NCBI GenBank assembly: GCA_046727175.1
Contig: JBKPCD010000301.1
Location: 1 to 19,893, forward strand
Source of the DNA: JBKPCD01 sp046727175
Lineage (GTDB): Bacteria > Acidobacteriota > Vicinamibacteria > Vicinamibacterales > 2-12-FULL-66-21
Direction of reading: 5' to 3'
Length of the DNA: 19,893 bases
Positions 1 through 7,340 of the stretch are shown piece after piece; the first letter of the stretch is position 1; each line of letters begins with the position of its first letter. The position numbers and the translations under genes are program-made. The notes below the pieces were generated by a model. The model was given only the letters and a program-made list of their open reading frames with translations. It searched no databases and was not told where the DNA came from.

Positions 1-2
1 GG

Positions 3-152
3 GCGTACCTCTCCATCGCGTACAGCGCGAAGATGGCGAACGATGACGAGTACCTGCTGACGGTCGATGCAGAAAGTTATGGCATGGCAATGCGACGGCT
101 GCTAAACGATCCGCGATTGGAACTCCCGCTACCTGGTGCGCCAAAGGAGTAA
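3..152 (+). CDS. C-terminus of unidentified protein (partial)
   Basis: An open frame enters from the left edge and ends at TAA 150-152, giving about 49 residues (AYLSIAYSAKMANDDEYLL... ending LPLPGAPKE). I do not recognise the family. The stop lies 6 bases before the integrase ATG, and the last codons (AAG GAG) form the integrase ribosome-binding site. The two genes are therefore probably co-transcribed, and this one belongs to the same mobile element. High third-position GC supports real coding, but the start and most of the protein are outside the window. Confidence 0.55.
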   Translation, partial: AYLSIAYSAKMANDDEYLLTVDAESYGMAMRRLLNDPRLELPLPGAPKE

Positions 153-158
153 ATCCGC

Positions 159-1217
159 ATGGGAATGGTCTACCGCCAGAAAGGGCGCCGCAACTGGCTG
201 ATCAAGTACTACCGTGATGGCCGCCCGATCGCTGAAAGCTCCGGCACCGACGTCAAGGACGACGCGAAGACGATTCTTCGTCAGCGCGAAGGTGCGATCG
301 CTGATGGGCGGCCGATTCCAGGAAAGGCCGTACGTCTGCTGCGCTTCGATGACGCCGTCAAGGATGTCGAGAACGACTACACGGCGAACGGGCGCCGATC
401 GATCGGGAATCTCCAGACCCGGATCCGCAAGCATCTGATGCCGGTGTTCGGTGGTCGGCGGCTGAATACGATCGACGATGCAGATGTGCGCGACTACATC
501 AGTCGCCGACTTGCCGAGGAGGCGCGGCCGGCGAGCATCAATCGCGAACTCGCCATTCTGAAGCGCGCGTTCAGGCTCGCCAAGGTGAATCGACCCGAGA
601 TCCCGAAGCTCGAGGAGCGGAACGTCAGAACGGGATTCTTTGAGCGCGAGCAGTTCGAAGCCGTACGTCAGCAGCTTCCAGAACCGTGGCGGCCGCTGAT
701 GACGTTTGCGTTCTATACCGGCTGGCGTATCCGCAGCGAGATCCTTCCGTTGACGTGGGCGCATGTCGATATAAACGCGCAGACGGTGCGGCTCGACGCC
801 GGCATGACGAAGAATTCCGAGGGGCGCACATTCCCGTACGGTGTACTGCCCGAGTTGAAGACGGTTATCAGCGACCAGGAAGCCGTCAGAGACGCGCTGA
901 GGGCGAAGGGCGTCATTAGTCCGTGGCTGTTCCCGGATGCCACTGGCGGGCGTCTGCCAGCCTTCTACAGCGAGTTGTGGCGCGACGCGTGCCGGAAGGC
1001 TGGCTGTCCGGGAAAAATCCCTCACGACTTTCGCAGGACCGCCGTACGCAACCTTGTGCGCGCGGGCGTGCCGGAGAAGACGGCCATGCAACTGACGGGG
1101 CACAAGACGCGATCGGTATTCGATCGGTACGACATCGTGAACGAGGCGGACCTAAAGGCGGCCGTGATGAAGCTCGCCGACGCGCCGATGCCGGTGAAGC
1201 AACAAAAGAAGAGCTAA
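159..1217 (+). CDS. Tyrosine-type site-specific integrase
   Basis: This 352-residue tyrosine recombinase would integrate and excise the element by strand exchange at an attachment core. The N-terminus (about 1-60) looks like an arm-binding domain, about 65-150 is a SAM-like core-binding domain, and about 160-335 is the catalytic domain. The full catalytic set is visible: R190 in TGWRIRSEIL, K218 in TKNSEG, H289 and R292 in HDFRR, H315 in TGHKT and nucleophile Y324 in FDRYD. The gene looks intact. ATG 159 has AGGAG at 145-149. It reads towards a tRNA-Leu 3' fragment that begins 112 bases after its stop, the usual place for a tRNA-targeting integrase at the end of an island. The exact target is inferred from that adjacency. 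Confidence 0.93.
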   Translation: MGMVYRQKGRRNWLIKYYRDGRPIAESSGTDVKDDAKTILRQREGAIADGRPIPGKAVRLLRFDDAVKDVENDYTANGRRSIGNLQTRIRKHLMPVFGGRRLNTIDDADVRDYISRRLAEEARPASINRELAILKRAFRLAKVNRPEIPKLEERNVRTGFFEREQFEAVRQQLPEPWRPLMTFAFYTGWRIRSEILPLTWAHVDINAQTVRLDAGMTKNSEGRTFPYGVLPELKTVISDQEAVRDALRAKGVISPWLFPDATGGRLPAFYSELWRDACRKAGCPGKIPHDFRRTAVRNLVRAGVPEKTAMQLTGHKTRSVFDRYDIVNEADLKAAVMKLADAPMPVKQQKKS

Positions 1218-1317
1218 CCATTGCGCTAACCATTGAGGGCGAATTCGGGCGGGTCTGGGCGGACGCAGGCGACGGAATTGTTGAGGAAAAATGCGAATTC
1301 CGGCCTGTTCTGGCGGG
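1213..1317 (+). repeat. Short direct repeats between integrase and tRNA core (possible arm sites)
   Basis: GCTAACCATTG occurs twice exactly, at 1213-1223 and 1225-1235, with a 12-base period; the first copy overlaps the integrase stop. A second, looser pair starts with GCGAATTC at 1239-1263 and 1293-1317 (about 18 of 25 positions match). Arm-type binding sites of tyrosine integrases are often short direct repeats beside the core, so that role fits. It is an inference from position only. Confidence 0.4.
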
Positions 1318-1328
1318 CGTTTTTAGGA

Positions 1329-1380
1329 CTTAAAATCCCGTGGCCTCACGGCCGTGCGGGTTCGATCCCCGCCCCCGGCA
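1329..1380 (+). repeat. tRNA-Leu(UAA) 3'-half, attachment core 1
   Basis: The sequence reads as the 3' half of a class II tRNA: anticodon loop CTTAAAA, a long variable arm with GGCC-TCAC-GGCC stem, T-arm GCGGG-TTCGATC-CCCGC, and acceptor end CCCCGGCA. The long variable arm and TAA anticodon identify tRNA-Leu(UAA). The bases upstream do not form a D-arm or 5' acceptor strand, so this is not a tRNA gene. It is the duplicated 3' end left when an element integrates into a tRNA. It differs from core 2 by one base over 52. Confidence 0.85.
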
Positions 1381-1821
1381 AACTATTCCAATAAAACATC
1401 TTAGATCCACTTCTGACACTCGGGATCGACCCTTCAAAAGACCTCTGTCTGGCACGCGTCTGGATTACTTGGGGCGCTCGGCGAGAGCCATTCGGTTGCC
1501 GCCGAGTGTCTTTTCGTGGATCCGATGAGCGATATTGCCGTCCTTGCCGAACCTGATGCCCAGACTCTGTATCGAGCGAGCGTGGGAGGCGTACGACGAT
1601 CTCGCTGCCGGCCGATCGCGCGTGCGCATCGCGAGGATGAACGATGAGTCGCCCACATTCGCGCGTGGCGAGGGCACACGATGCGTAGGCCAGCCTCCCT
1701 CGGCCGGAGAGCGGAGGCGTTCAGTATGCGACGGCGCCGAGCGCGTCTGCAGAAAGATACGGTGTCGGTCAACAAGCGGATCGACATGTGGGCGGTCCGC
1801 GGACCTCCCGGCGGTGTCGAG
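1381..1821. other. Non-coding stretch after core 1
   Basis: I see no convincing gene here. A minus-strand frame ending at 1465 gives a plausible C-terminal tail (SLGIRFGKDGNIAHRIHEK... ending ALAERPK) of an unrecognised protein, but it has no supported start. It may be a gene remnant. No repeats of note or RNA structures were recognised. Confidence 0.4.
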
Positions 1822-3150
1822 TCAGCTCGGTAAGGGCATGCCCTTCGTTTCGGGCCCTACGAACGGAGTTACCACCAGCCCGACGACGTAAACCATTGCC
1901 ATGGTCGCGGCAGCCATCCGAATCCCGCCGAATGAAGAAGCGAGCCAGCCGGCCACGAGTGGGCCAAGCGCCGCGATGCTCCGCGAGCCATCGAATACGA
2001 TCGACATCGCGGAGCCTCGCACACGCGTTGGAAAGAGCTCCGCAAGGTAGATCGTCATCCAGGCGAACTGACCACTCGCAAAAAAGCCGGTGGCCGTGGC
2101 TATAGCCAGGACCGCCAACCAGTTGTTCACCCCCAGGAAGAACCAGAGGGAGAATCCCAACGCGCCTACGTAGTACACGCACAAGCTTGGTTTCCGACCG
2201 AACCCGTCGGCCAGTAGTCCGAAGACGAGGTATCCAGCGATGGATCCCACATTGAACACGAGCGCCGTCAGCAAAGCTCTCGCCTGAGGTTGTTGCGCCG
2301 CGTTCGCGGCCAACTGCGCAGCCAGTTGCGGAATCCATGTCGATACCGACCACCAGCCGACGACGCTGCTCAGGGACATGAGCAACAACCGTCCGATTCG
2401 CCGCCGCAGCTCGGGCTCCGACCAGATGCGGACAACTGTGAGCTGTGCGAGTTCCCGATCCTGCTCGGATCCCACACCCGCTGCGATGCGCGTGCGCGCT
2501 TCACGCCGCCGATCGTTGGCATTGACCCACAATTCGGGGTCGTGTACCACGCACCTCACGTAGAGCAAAAGGAACGCCGGTGCGATGCCGATCAAGAACA
2601 TGTACCGCCAGCTCGAACCAAACGGATTCACGACGAGCCAGATGGCTGACGCCAGGAAATAGCCGACGCCAAGAGCGGAATGGAGCACACGACCCGCGCG
2701 CCCGCGCGATGCAGGCGGCCAGAATTCCGAGACAATCGTGCTGCCCGGGCCGCACTCGGCACCCAGCCCGAGTCCGGTGAGAAACCGGAAAACAAGCAGT
2801 GACCAGTAGTCCGGTGAGAGTGCCGAAAGCCCGGTGAAGACGGCATACCAGAGGATCGAGAGCATGAGCATGCGGCGGCGACCAACGTAGTCGGTGAGCA
2901 CACCGGCTATGACACCTCCGACCGCCCACCCGAGAAGGGTCACGGAGAGCAGGCCGGCCACATACAGCTGCATGCTCGGCAGGGCATCGGGCGGAAGCAA
3001 CTCGCGCACCGCGATCGCCATCACGAGGATCAGCGCATAGGTCTCGTAGCCGTCGAACATCCAGCCGAACCAGGATGCAACAAGCGCGCTCCAAGCGGAG
3101 CGATCGATCGAAACCGATGCACGACGTGCTGGTTCGAGCGCTGTCGTCAT
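1822..3150 (-). CDS. MFS family transporter
   Basis: This 442-residue major facilitator superfamily permease has about 12 hydrophobic segments. The N-terminal WFGWMFDGYETYAL stretch (about 28-40) and motif A, GVLTDYVGRRR (about 83-93), between TM2 and TM3 are characteristic. A second motif-A-like GLLADGFGRKP follows TM8, and PETKGMPLP closes the protein, much as PETKG motifs do in sugar/aromatic-acid type MFS carriers. The substrate cannot be told from sequence. ATG 3150 is preferred over upstream starts because GGAGAG lies about 8 bases before it. It is the only intact gene in element 2 and points away from the PVA dehydrogenase remnant. The last codons contain a perfect 14-base palindrome (1832-1845) of unknown relevance. 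Confidence 0.88.
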   Translation of the reverse strand: MTTALEPARRASVSIDRSAWSALVASWFGWMFDGYETYALILVMAIAVRELLPPDALPSMQLYVAGLLSVTLLGWAVGGVIAGVLTDYVGRRRMLMLSILWYAVFTGLSALSPDYWSLLVFRFLTGLGLGAECGPGSTIVSEFWPPASRGRAGRVLHSALGVGYFLASAIWLVVNPFGSSWRYMFLIGIAPAFLLLYVRCVVHDPELWVNANDRRREARTRIAAGVGSEQDRELAQLTVVRIWSEPELRRRIGRLLLMSLSSVVGWWSVSTWIPQLAAQLAANAAQQPQARALLTALVFNVGSIAGYLVFGLLADGFGRKPSLCVYYVGALGFSLWFFLGVNNWLAVLAIATATGFFASGQFAWMTIYLAELFPTRVRGSAMSIVFDGSRSIAALGPLVAGWLASSFGGIRMAAATMAMVYVVGLVVTPFVGPETKGMPLPS

Positions 3151-3606
3151 AACGGCTCTCCGCGAGATCGGGGGGATTGCTTCAGTGGACGGCAGCGGTT
3201 GCCTAGCGCCTATATGCGTCGACGTCCGCATACAGCGGGTGTGGCGCAGACCGTGACGGAAGATCCGTTAGCAAACACGGGCTGACGGCCGTCGCCCGCG
3301 GCATTATGCCAAATCGAACCGCGATGCGAACCTTCAGCAGTCGCAGCGGTACTTGAAGGGTGACCGACGAGGAGCTGCGAAGAGGATTGGAGGCTAGTAA
3401 GAGAATCAAAGCCCGCCGCTTCGACTGCGGTCAGGAAGCGCTCTTCGTCGAACTCGGGTTCGCGGACTTCGGGAACCCGGACCTGCTGATCCTCTCCCAT
3501 GGATGGGACGGCGCTCGGCTCCGGTTCGGTGAAGCAAACATCTGCTCCTACGTCGATTCCTGGGTATGCTACTAGCCCAAGTTTCGGGGAACGAAGCTGC
3601 CCAACT
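3151..3606. other. Spacer between MFS gene and PVA dehydrogenase remnant
   Basis: This interval should hold the promoter of the MFS gene, but I see no convincing -35/-10 pair. It contains one small + frame (3360-3575), listed separately. Otherwise nothing was recognised. Confidence 0.4.
3360..3575 (+). CDS. Small hypothetical protein (doubtful)
   Basis: GTG 3360 opens a 71-residue frame (TDEELRRGLEASKRIKARRF... ending YVDSWVCY) with fairly high third-position GC. I do not recognise it. A purine-rich GAAGG sits immediately before the GTG, too close for a good ribosome-binding site. The helix-like N-terminus could equally be a fragment of a larger gene. It lies 31 bases before the PVA dehydrogenase signal-peptide start. 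Confidence 0.25.
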   Translation: MTDEELRRGLEASKRIKARRFDCGQEALFVELGFADFGNPDLLILSHGWDGARLRFGEANICSYVDSWVCY

Positions 3607-4226
3607 ATGCCGCTACTGACTCTCCGCCGATCGGGTTCCGGTGTTGTCGCCGCCGCCACGATCCTGATCGCGACCGTGGGCTGGCACGTGGCGTCAGTCC
3701 GGCCTTCCGCTCAAATCGCGGGTGATTGGTCACCGCGCGGATTCCGCCGCGGGCGGCGCTCCAGAAGATGTCCCCGGCCAGGATTCTCCGTGTGCTCGAT
3801 TTCGGCGTGATGATGGACATCGCGGCGCCGCTCCGTCGCGACCAACGCGAGGCGGTCGCGCAGTTCCTCGGCAACGGCCCGGCCGACCCACTCCCGCCGG
3901 CTTCAGCGTATTGCACCGACGGTGCCGCCGGGATCGGCGCGTACGCGAAGACGCACTGGAATGGCTGGAGCCCGAGCGACGACAACACCAGGTTCCAGAG
4001 CGGTGAGCGTGCGGGCTTGACGGCCGCCGATGTGCCGCGGCTGACGCTGAAGTGGGCGTTCGCGTTTACTGGCGACATCGCCGCCTTCGCACAAGCTACT
4101 GTGCTCGACCGGCATCTGTTCGTCGGCAGCGCGGGCGGGGCCGTGTACGCGCTCGACGGCAGCAGCGGCTGTATCCACTGGAGGTTCTTTCACGAACGCC
4201 TGCATGGACGCCTGCCCAAACCGTAG
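3607..4226 (+). pseudogene. PVA dehydrogenase-like PQQ enzyme, internally deleted and 3'-truncated
   Basis: This is a remnant of a polyvinyl-alcohol-dehydrogenase-type quinoprotein, a secreted enzyme with an N-terminal cytochrome c domain and a PQQ beta-propeller. ATG 3607 begins a signal peptide (MPLLTLRRSGSGVVAAATILIATVGW) that runs to AQIAGDW near 3729. Homology then resumes in another frame with TARIPPRAALQKMSPARIL, so the segment that should carry the haem CxxCH has been deleted with a frameshift. The second part includes LDFGVMMDIAAPL, WNGWSPSDDNTRFQ and the propeller start FVGSAGGAVYALDG, then stops matching at GCIHW (about 4184). A short unrelated tail ends at TAG 4224-4226, just before core 2. 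Only a small part of the propeller remains, so it cannot be active. Family assignment is from recognised motifs. Confidence 0.75.
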
Positions 4227-4234
4227 TCGTTCGG

Positions 4235-4286
4235 CTTAAAATCCCGTGGCCTCACGGCCGTGCGGGTTCGATTCCCGCCCCCGGCA
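4235..4286 (+). repeat. tRNA-Leu(UAA) 3'-half, attachment core 2
   Basis: Same 52-base tRNA-Leu(UAA) 3' half as core 1 with one substitution in the T-loop/T-stem region, and here followed by an encoded CCA (4287-4289). No tRNA 5' half precedes it; the upstream DNA is the tail of the PVA dehydrogenase remnant. The near identity to core 1 suggests either recent duplication or continued use as a recombination site. Confidence 0.85.
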
Positions 4287-4418
4287 CCACGATTTGCTAA
4301 TGAATCCGTCGATCTCGCGTCGCGTCGTTCCTGCGCGAGTGGCAAAACAAGCTGTACTCTCACTCAACTCTCACAGATGGTGTGTGGACCACCGCTTCGA
4401 CATGTCGGGGGTGCACTC

Positions 4419-4538
4419 CGGCATCCGTGAGGACGCGGAGCATAAAGTGTTTCCTCGAGAAACACTTTTCTCTCGGACTCACGTATCGCACGCGCGTGTC
4501 GTGCTGACAGCGTGCACGCGGCATCCGTGAGGACGCGG
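4419..4538 (+). repeat. Direct repeat CGGCATCCGTGAGGACGCGG, two copies 100 bases apart
   Basis: The 20-mer CGGCATCCGTGAGGACGCGG occurs at 4419-4438 and again at 4519-4538, exactly 100 bases apart. The similarity extends upstream through GTGCAC with a one-base indel. Between the copies lies a perfect palindrome. The function is unknown; possibilities are protein-binding sites or a duplication scar. Confidence 0.6.
4444..4469 (+). repeat. Perfect inverted repeat (possible terminator)
   Basis: AAAGTGTTTC and GAAACACTTT form a 10-bp perfect stem around a CTCGA loop, with a further T and a CT-rich tail. It resembles an intrinsic terminator with an AT-rich stem, or a dyad operator. No gene ends just upstream on the + strand, so a terminator role is not well supported. 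Confidence 0.4.
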
Positions 4539-4798
4539 GGAAAGGAACTGCGCGTTCGCAGCGACGGTGCGCCTCCGCCGATCGGGCTCGAGCCTGGATA
4601 TCCGTCAAGTCCGCGAGCGAATCGAGCGTGTCGCGAGGGTCTCTCGTCCGACGCACTGGGCTCTAACGCACCGACTCTCAAGTCGGAAGCGATGGGCGGC
4701 GCTCACCGAGCCTCTGCGGGCTGTGTGTCGGGGCCAGCGCGCGATTCGCATTCGTGAACTACCGCCTCCGAAGAACCGGAAGCGAACGAACCGGCCAC

Positions 4799-4841
4799 GC
4801 CGAGTCGGAAGGAATCGAACCTTCAACCAACAGATCAAGAG
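4799..4841 (-). pseudogene. tRNA-Lys(CUU) 3'-half remnant
   Basis: On the minus strand, an anticodon-loop-like CTCTTGA is followed by TCTGT (3' side of the anticodon stem), variable TGGTT, T-arm GAAGG-TTCGATT-CCTTC, and an acceptor-like ACTCGGC after two extra bases. This pattern matches the 3' half of a lysine tRNA with CTT anticodon. The upstream bases do not supply ACAGA or a matching 5' acceptor strand, so the gene is not complete. It may be another integration scar. Identification is by pattern only. Confidence 0.5.
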
Positions 4842-4992
4842 AACGGGTAGCGATAGTCCGCCAGTGTCCGCGCCGTAATTCTTGCGTCAGAATCGACTGC
4901 ATCGGAGTGCTGCGGTGTCCGCCGACGTCCGCGTCAGATTTCTTGCCAGGGCGTCAGATTGGGTGTCCGGCGGCCCGCGCCTGGAGGTTGCC

Positions 4993-6054
4993 ATGTATCG
5001 GGACACGACCAGCCGGTTCCTCTTCGTTCTCCTGCTCCTCGCGATGGCGTGGTTCGCGGGCCAGGCGATTGCGCCGTTCATCGCAGGCCTCACGTGGGCC
5101 GCCGTGCTCGTCGTCACCTTCCGCCCGTTCCATCGCCGCCTCCAGCGCACGTGCGGCGGCCGACAGTGGGTCGCCACGACCATCCTCACACTGCTCGTGG
5201 CGGCCTTCGTCATCGTGCCGGTGACACTCGCCGCGGTGCAGGCCGGGCAGGGCGGGATCGCCGGCTACCAGTGGGTGCAGGCCTATCAGGGCACGTCGTC
5301 CGGTCCGACGGTCGCGGAGCGCTGGCCCTGGCTCTTCGATCTCGTCGAGCACGGCAAGCGAGTGGTCGGCCTCGCCGACGTGAACCTGAAGGGGCTCGCC
5401 GTCACCGCGCTGCAGCGTGCCGGGGCGTTCCTCGCGACGACCGGCCCGGCGCTCGTCGGGGGAGCGCTCGGCTTCGCGTTCTCGTTGATCGTGATGATCG
5501 TGGGGATCCCGGTGCTCTTCGCGCACGGGGAGGCGATGACCGAGGCGCTCGCCTCGGCGCTCCCGTTCCCCATCGACGACGCCCGGCGCATCCTGTACGA
5601 CATCGGCGAGATGACGCGTGGCGTGTTCCTCAGCGTCGGACTGACCGCCGCCGTCCAGGCGGCCCTCGGCTTGATCGGGTTCCTCGTGCTGGGCGTCCCT
5701 CACGCCGGCACGCTGAGCGCGCTCATGTTCTTCCTGGCCCTGGTGCCTGGCGGAGTGGCGCTCGTCTGGGCCCCCGTCGCGATCTGGCTCGGGCTCGGCG
5801 GGAACACGTGGAGCGCGGTGTTCATGGTGGTGTGGGGCGGCGGCGTTGTCGGTACGAGCGACAACGTCCTGCGCCCGCTGCTCGCGGGACGCGGTGTGAA
5901 GCTCGACGCCATCACGCTGTTCTTCGGGCTGGTCGGCGGGATGGCCGCCTTTGGGCTCGTCGGGCTCTTCCTCGGCCCCATCGTGCTGTACACGCTCCGC
6001 GAGCTCGTGGCGATCCTGCGGCGCGACGTGTATGCGGCCGTCGAAACCGTCTAA
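4993..6054 (+). CDS. AI-2E/PerM family membrane permease
   Basis: This 353-residue polytopic membrane protein belongs to the AI-2E transporter (PerM, PF01594-type) family. It has an N-terminal hairpin of TM segments (about 8-45), a third TM with following soluble region (about 58-150), and a dense C-terminal block of TM helices (from about 155). Characteristic stretches are FIAGLTWAAVLVVTFRPFHRRL, the GIPVLFAHG turn, and the conserved DNVLRPLLAGRGVKLDAITLFFGLVGG near the C-terminus. Members export small molecules or ions; the substrate is not predictable here. ATG 4993 is chosen because GGAGG is at 4983-4987; the frame is open upstream but lacks a ribosome-binding site. It is one of the few intact genes in the accessory half. 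Confidence 0.88.
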   Translation: MYRDTTSRFLFVLLLLAMAWFAGQAIAPFIAGLTWAAVLVVTFRPFHRRLQRTCGGRQWVATTILTLLVAAFVIVPVTLAAVQAGQGGIAGYQWVQAYQGTSSGPTVAERWPWLFDLVEHGKRVVGLADVNLKGLAVTALQRAGAFLATTGPALVGGALGFAFSLIVMIVGIPVLFAHGEAMTEALASALPFPIDDARRILYDIGEMTRGVFLSVGLTAAVQAALGLIGFLVLGVPHAGTLSALMFFLALVPGGVALVWAPVAIWLGLGGNTWSAVFMVVWGGGVVGTSDNVLRPLLAGRGVKLDAITLFFGLVGGMAAFGLVGLFLGPIVLYTLRELVAILRRDVYAAVETV

Positions 6055-6322
6055 TCCACGGCGCCCCTGCCGATGCGGATGCGCCGGTACTCCATCTGCC
6101 CGCGGTCGCCCTCAGCGGCATCACCTTTGCGTTGATTCTGCTCGAGGCGACGTTGTTCATGGCGGGCGTCGAGACGGCGTGGTCGCGGGTCATCTCGACG
6201 CTCATCACACTGGGCCGCGTAACACTGGCCGCGCGTGCGGTAAGAACATCGGTCAACGAAATGAATACGCCCTGAAGGACGGGCGCGCCGGAGTACGCGG
6301 CGTCCCTTACGGAGGATTTCGC

Positions 6323-6463
6323 ATGCTGCAAGCCCGTGCGGTGCTCGATGACTGTGAGGCGGCATTCCTCGAACTCAAGAGCGCGTCCCAGGACACGCTC
6401 CGACGGCGGTGGTTCACGACGGTCGCGTTGCTGAGAGCCGTCGGCCATGTACTCAGGAACTGA
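6323..6463 (+). pseudogene. Small hypothetical protein, probably 3'-truncated
   Basis: ATG 6323 has a strong GGAGG at 6311-6315 and opens a 46-residue frame (MLQARAVLDDCEAAFLELK... ending LLRAVGHVLRN). It resembles the N-terminus of a longer soluble hypothetical protein in which an ARAVLDDCEAA start and an LLRAVGHVL helix are followed by more sequence. Here it stops at once, and the next bases belong to an oppositely oriented gene remnant with which it overlaps by 11 bases. This looks like a rearrangement breakpoint. Function unknown; the longer family is recalled, not searched. Confidence 0.45.
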
Positions 6464-6590
6464 AGGTGTTGAAAGTCGAGAAGTCGACTTCCTTGTCGCA
6501 GTCGACGCTCAGCATCTTGAACTGCTGCGCGCGCTTGGCCGGCGCGATGACGAGCGCCGTCGCGGCGGCGGCCAGGACCAGCGTCCGCAC
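6453..6590 (-). pseudogene. N-terminal remnant of a DUF4136-like secreted protein
   Basis: GTG 6590, with GAGG about 7 bases upstream, opens a 45-residue frame: a hydrophobic signal-like start (MRTLVLAAAATALVIAPAK), then AQQFKMLSVDCDKEVDFSTFNTFSS and a stop. The VD-x-D-K-x-VDFS-x-F-x-TF pattern is typical of the first strand of DUF4136 lipoprotein-like proteins, which are usually about 170-200 residues, so more than two thirds is missing. It is cut exactly where the + strand fragment 6323-6463 ends. Confidence 0.5.
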
Positions 6591-6607
6591 GCGAAGGCCT
6601 CGAGCGC

Positions 6608-6892
6608 TCAGCGCTTCTTCGCGGTCTTGCGCCCCGCCTTCTTGCGGGCCGTCTTCTCGGCCTTCGAAGTCTTCGCCAGGTCGGCGCGGTGGGCGCGCTC
6701 GTGCGTCTGGATGTCCTTGAAGCGTCCGCTCGCGTCACGGACGGCGTAGAGCTTCTTGGCCTTTGCTACTGCGATGAGTGGTGCGCCGGGCCTTCCCTGT
6801 GGAACCTCCAGATCGCCCGCATCATGCACGATCGGTAATGCGGGCGCAAGCGCCCGAATCGCGCCATAGAGACTGTTACCGGGGGGTGTCAC
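6608..6892 (-). CDS. Small basic hypothetical protein with Lys-rich tail
   Basis: This 94-residue frame has a core AKKLYAVRDASGRFKDIQTHERAHRADL followed by an Ala/Lys tail ending KKAGRKTAKKR, like histone-H1-type DNA-binding tails. The core resembles small proteins that normally begin just before KKLYAVRD; here that place has GTA, not a start codon. The first start is GTG 6892, directly after the stop of the upstream gene (TAG GTG), which would suit translational coupling. Alternatively, the proper ATG was lost by mutation and the gene is dead. Role unknown; nucleic-acid binding is a guess from composition. Confidence 0.5.
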   Translation of the reverse strand: MTPPGNSLYGAIRALAPALPIVHDAGDLEVPQGRPGAPLIAVAKAKKLYAVRDASGRFKDIQTHERAHRADLAKTSKAEKTARKKAGRKTAKKR

Positions 6893-7090
6893 CTAGGATG
6901 TTCCTGGTCGCTGGGCTCCGCGCCGACGCTTGCGCTCTTCGTCCAATGCTGCGTCGGCGATCTGGCCGCACACCTCGGCGATATCATTGGGCCTGTGTCC
7001 GTGTGGTCCTGTCGTCGTCGGTCCAGCGAGCGCCGCCGTGAAGCATCGCAGCCACACGTCATGGTCTCTGTCATCGTCGTGCGTCGTCAT
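6893..7090 (-). CDS. Small hypothetical protein
   Basis: This 65-residue frame (MTTHDDDRDHDVWLRCFTAALAG... ADAALDEERKRRRGAQRPGTS) has an acidic start and a WLRCFTAAL...IADAALDEERKRR pattern. That pattern recalls short accessory proteins of phages and plasmids (tryptophan-containing helix, then an AD-x-AL-x-E-x-R helix). Start ATG 7090 is preferred over ATG 7096 because AGGA lies 8 bases upstream. Its stop abuts the GTG of the next minus-strand gene, so the two are probably one transcript. No function can be given. Confidence 0.45.
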   Translation of the reverse strand: MTTHDDDRDHDVWLRCFTAALAGPTTTGPHGHRPNDIAEVCGQIADAALDEERKRRRGAQRPGTS

Positions 7091-7340
7091 GGTCATAGTC
7101 CTGTCGTCCCTCGATAGCCGCGTCTGCGGCGGATCTGCCCGATCGGCTGTCGGCAGGGGAACGATTTACAAATTGCTGGCAAGCTGTTCGGCCTTGCTGC
7201 GCTGAACGTGCCCAGGGGTGCCGGTCGGGCGCAAACCCGGCCGACACTCCGAACTTTGGGATTGGTTCGCAAGCCGTACCCATGTACGTAGATTCTGCCA
7301 CTCATCCTCAGAGCCTCACATCGTGCTAGCTTGCTCGGCG

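Larger units (their letters stand above)
1..1380 (+). mobile_element. Right end of integrative element 1
   Basis: This segment contains the tail of an unknown gene, an intact integrase and attachment core 1. In a tRNA-integrated element read in the tRNA direction, the intact tRNA is at the left and the duplicated 3' half at the right. The rest of element 1, and probably the intact tRNA-Leu, should therefore lie left of the window. The boundary at 1380 is well defined by the core; the left boundary is not visible. Confidence 0.6.
1381..4286. mobile_element. Putative element 2 between cores 1 and 2
   Basis: About 2.9 kb lies between two nearly identical tRNA-Leu 3' halves. Its only clearly intact gene is the MFS transporter; a PVA dehydrogenase gene at its right end is broken. 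No integrase or transfer gene is present. It could be a decayed or non-autonomous element mobilised by the neighbouring integrase, or cargo left by partial deletion of a longer element. The boundaries rest on the cores alone. Confidence 0.45.
4290..4992. other. 700-base non-coding region with repeats and tRNA-Lys remnant
   Basis: I find no gene in this stretch. It holds a 20-base direct repeat (4419-4438 and 4519-4538), a perfect 10-bp inverted repeat (4444-4468), a short hairpin (CCGACT-CTCA-AGTCGG near 4670-4685), and the 3' half of a tRNA-Lys on the minus strand (4799-4841). Frames through it are short and have poor starts. Confidence 0.5.

Noticed and set aside
1329..1380. Functional tRNA-Leu gene
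   Set aside because: Only the anticodon loop to the 3' end is present; the upstream bases cannot form a D-arm or 5' acceptor strand. The same holds at 4235 and 9795.
1832..1845. Palindrome AAGGGCATGCCCTT as MFS gene terminator
   Set aside because: It lies inside the last codons of the gene and has no loop or T-run.
4419..4538. CRISPR-like repeat
   Set aside because: Only two copies, an 80-base gap with a palindrome, and no cas genes.
4655..4690. tRNA-like segment with CTCTAACGCAC and CTCAAG hairpin
   Set aside because: The D-arm and anticodon arm do not pair in either orientation; only a simple 6-bp hairpin is present. I also considered a permuted tRNA with the tRNA-Lys remnant, but the halves do not match.
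6055..6275. Possible small membrane protein after the AI-2E permease (GITFALILLEATLFMAGVETAW)
   Set aside because: The hydrophobic stretch is plausible, but the frame has no ATG/GTG start or ribosome-binding site downstream of the permease stop. It may be a remnant; not supported as a gene.
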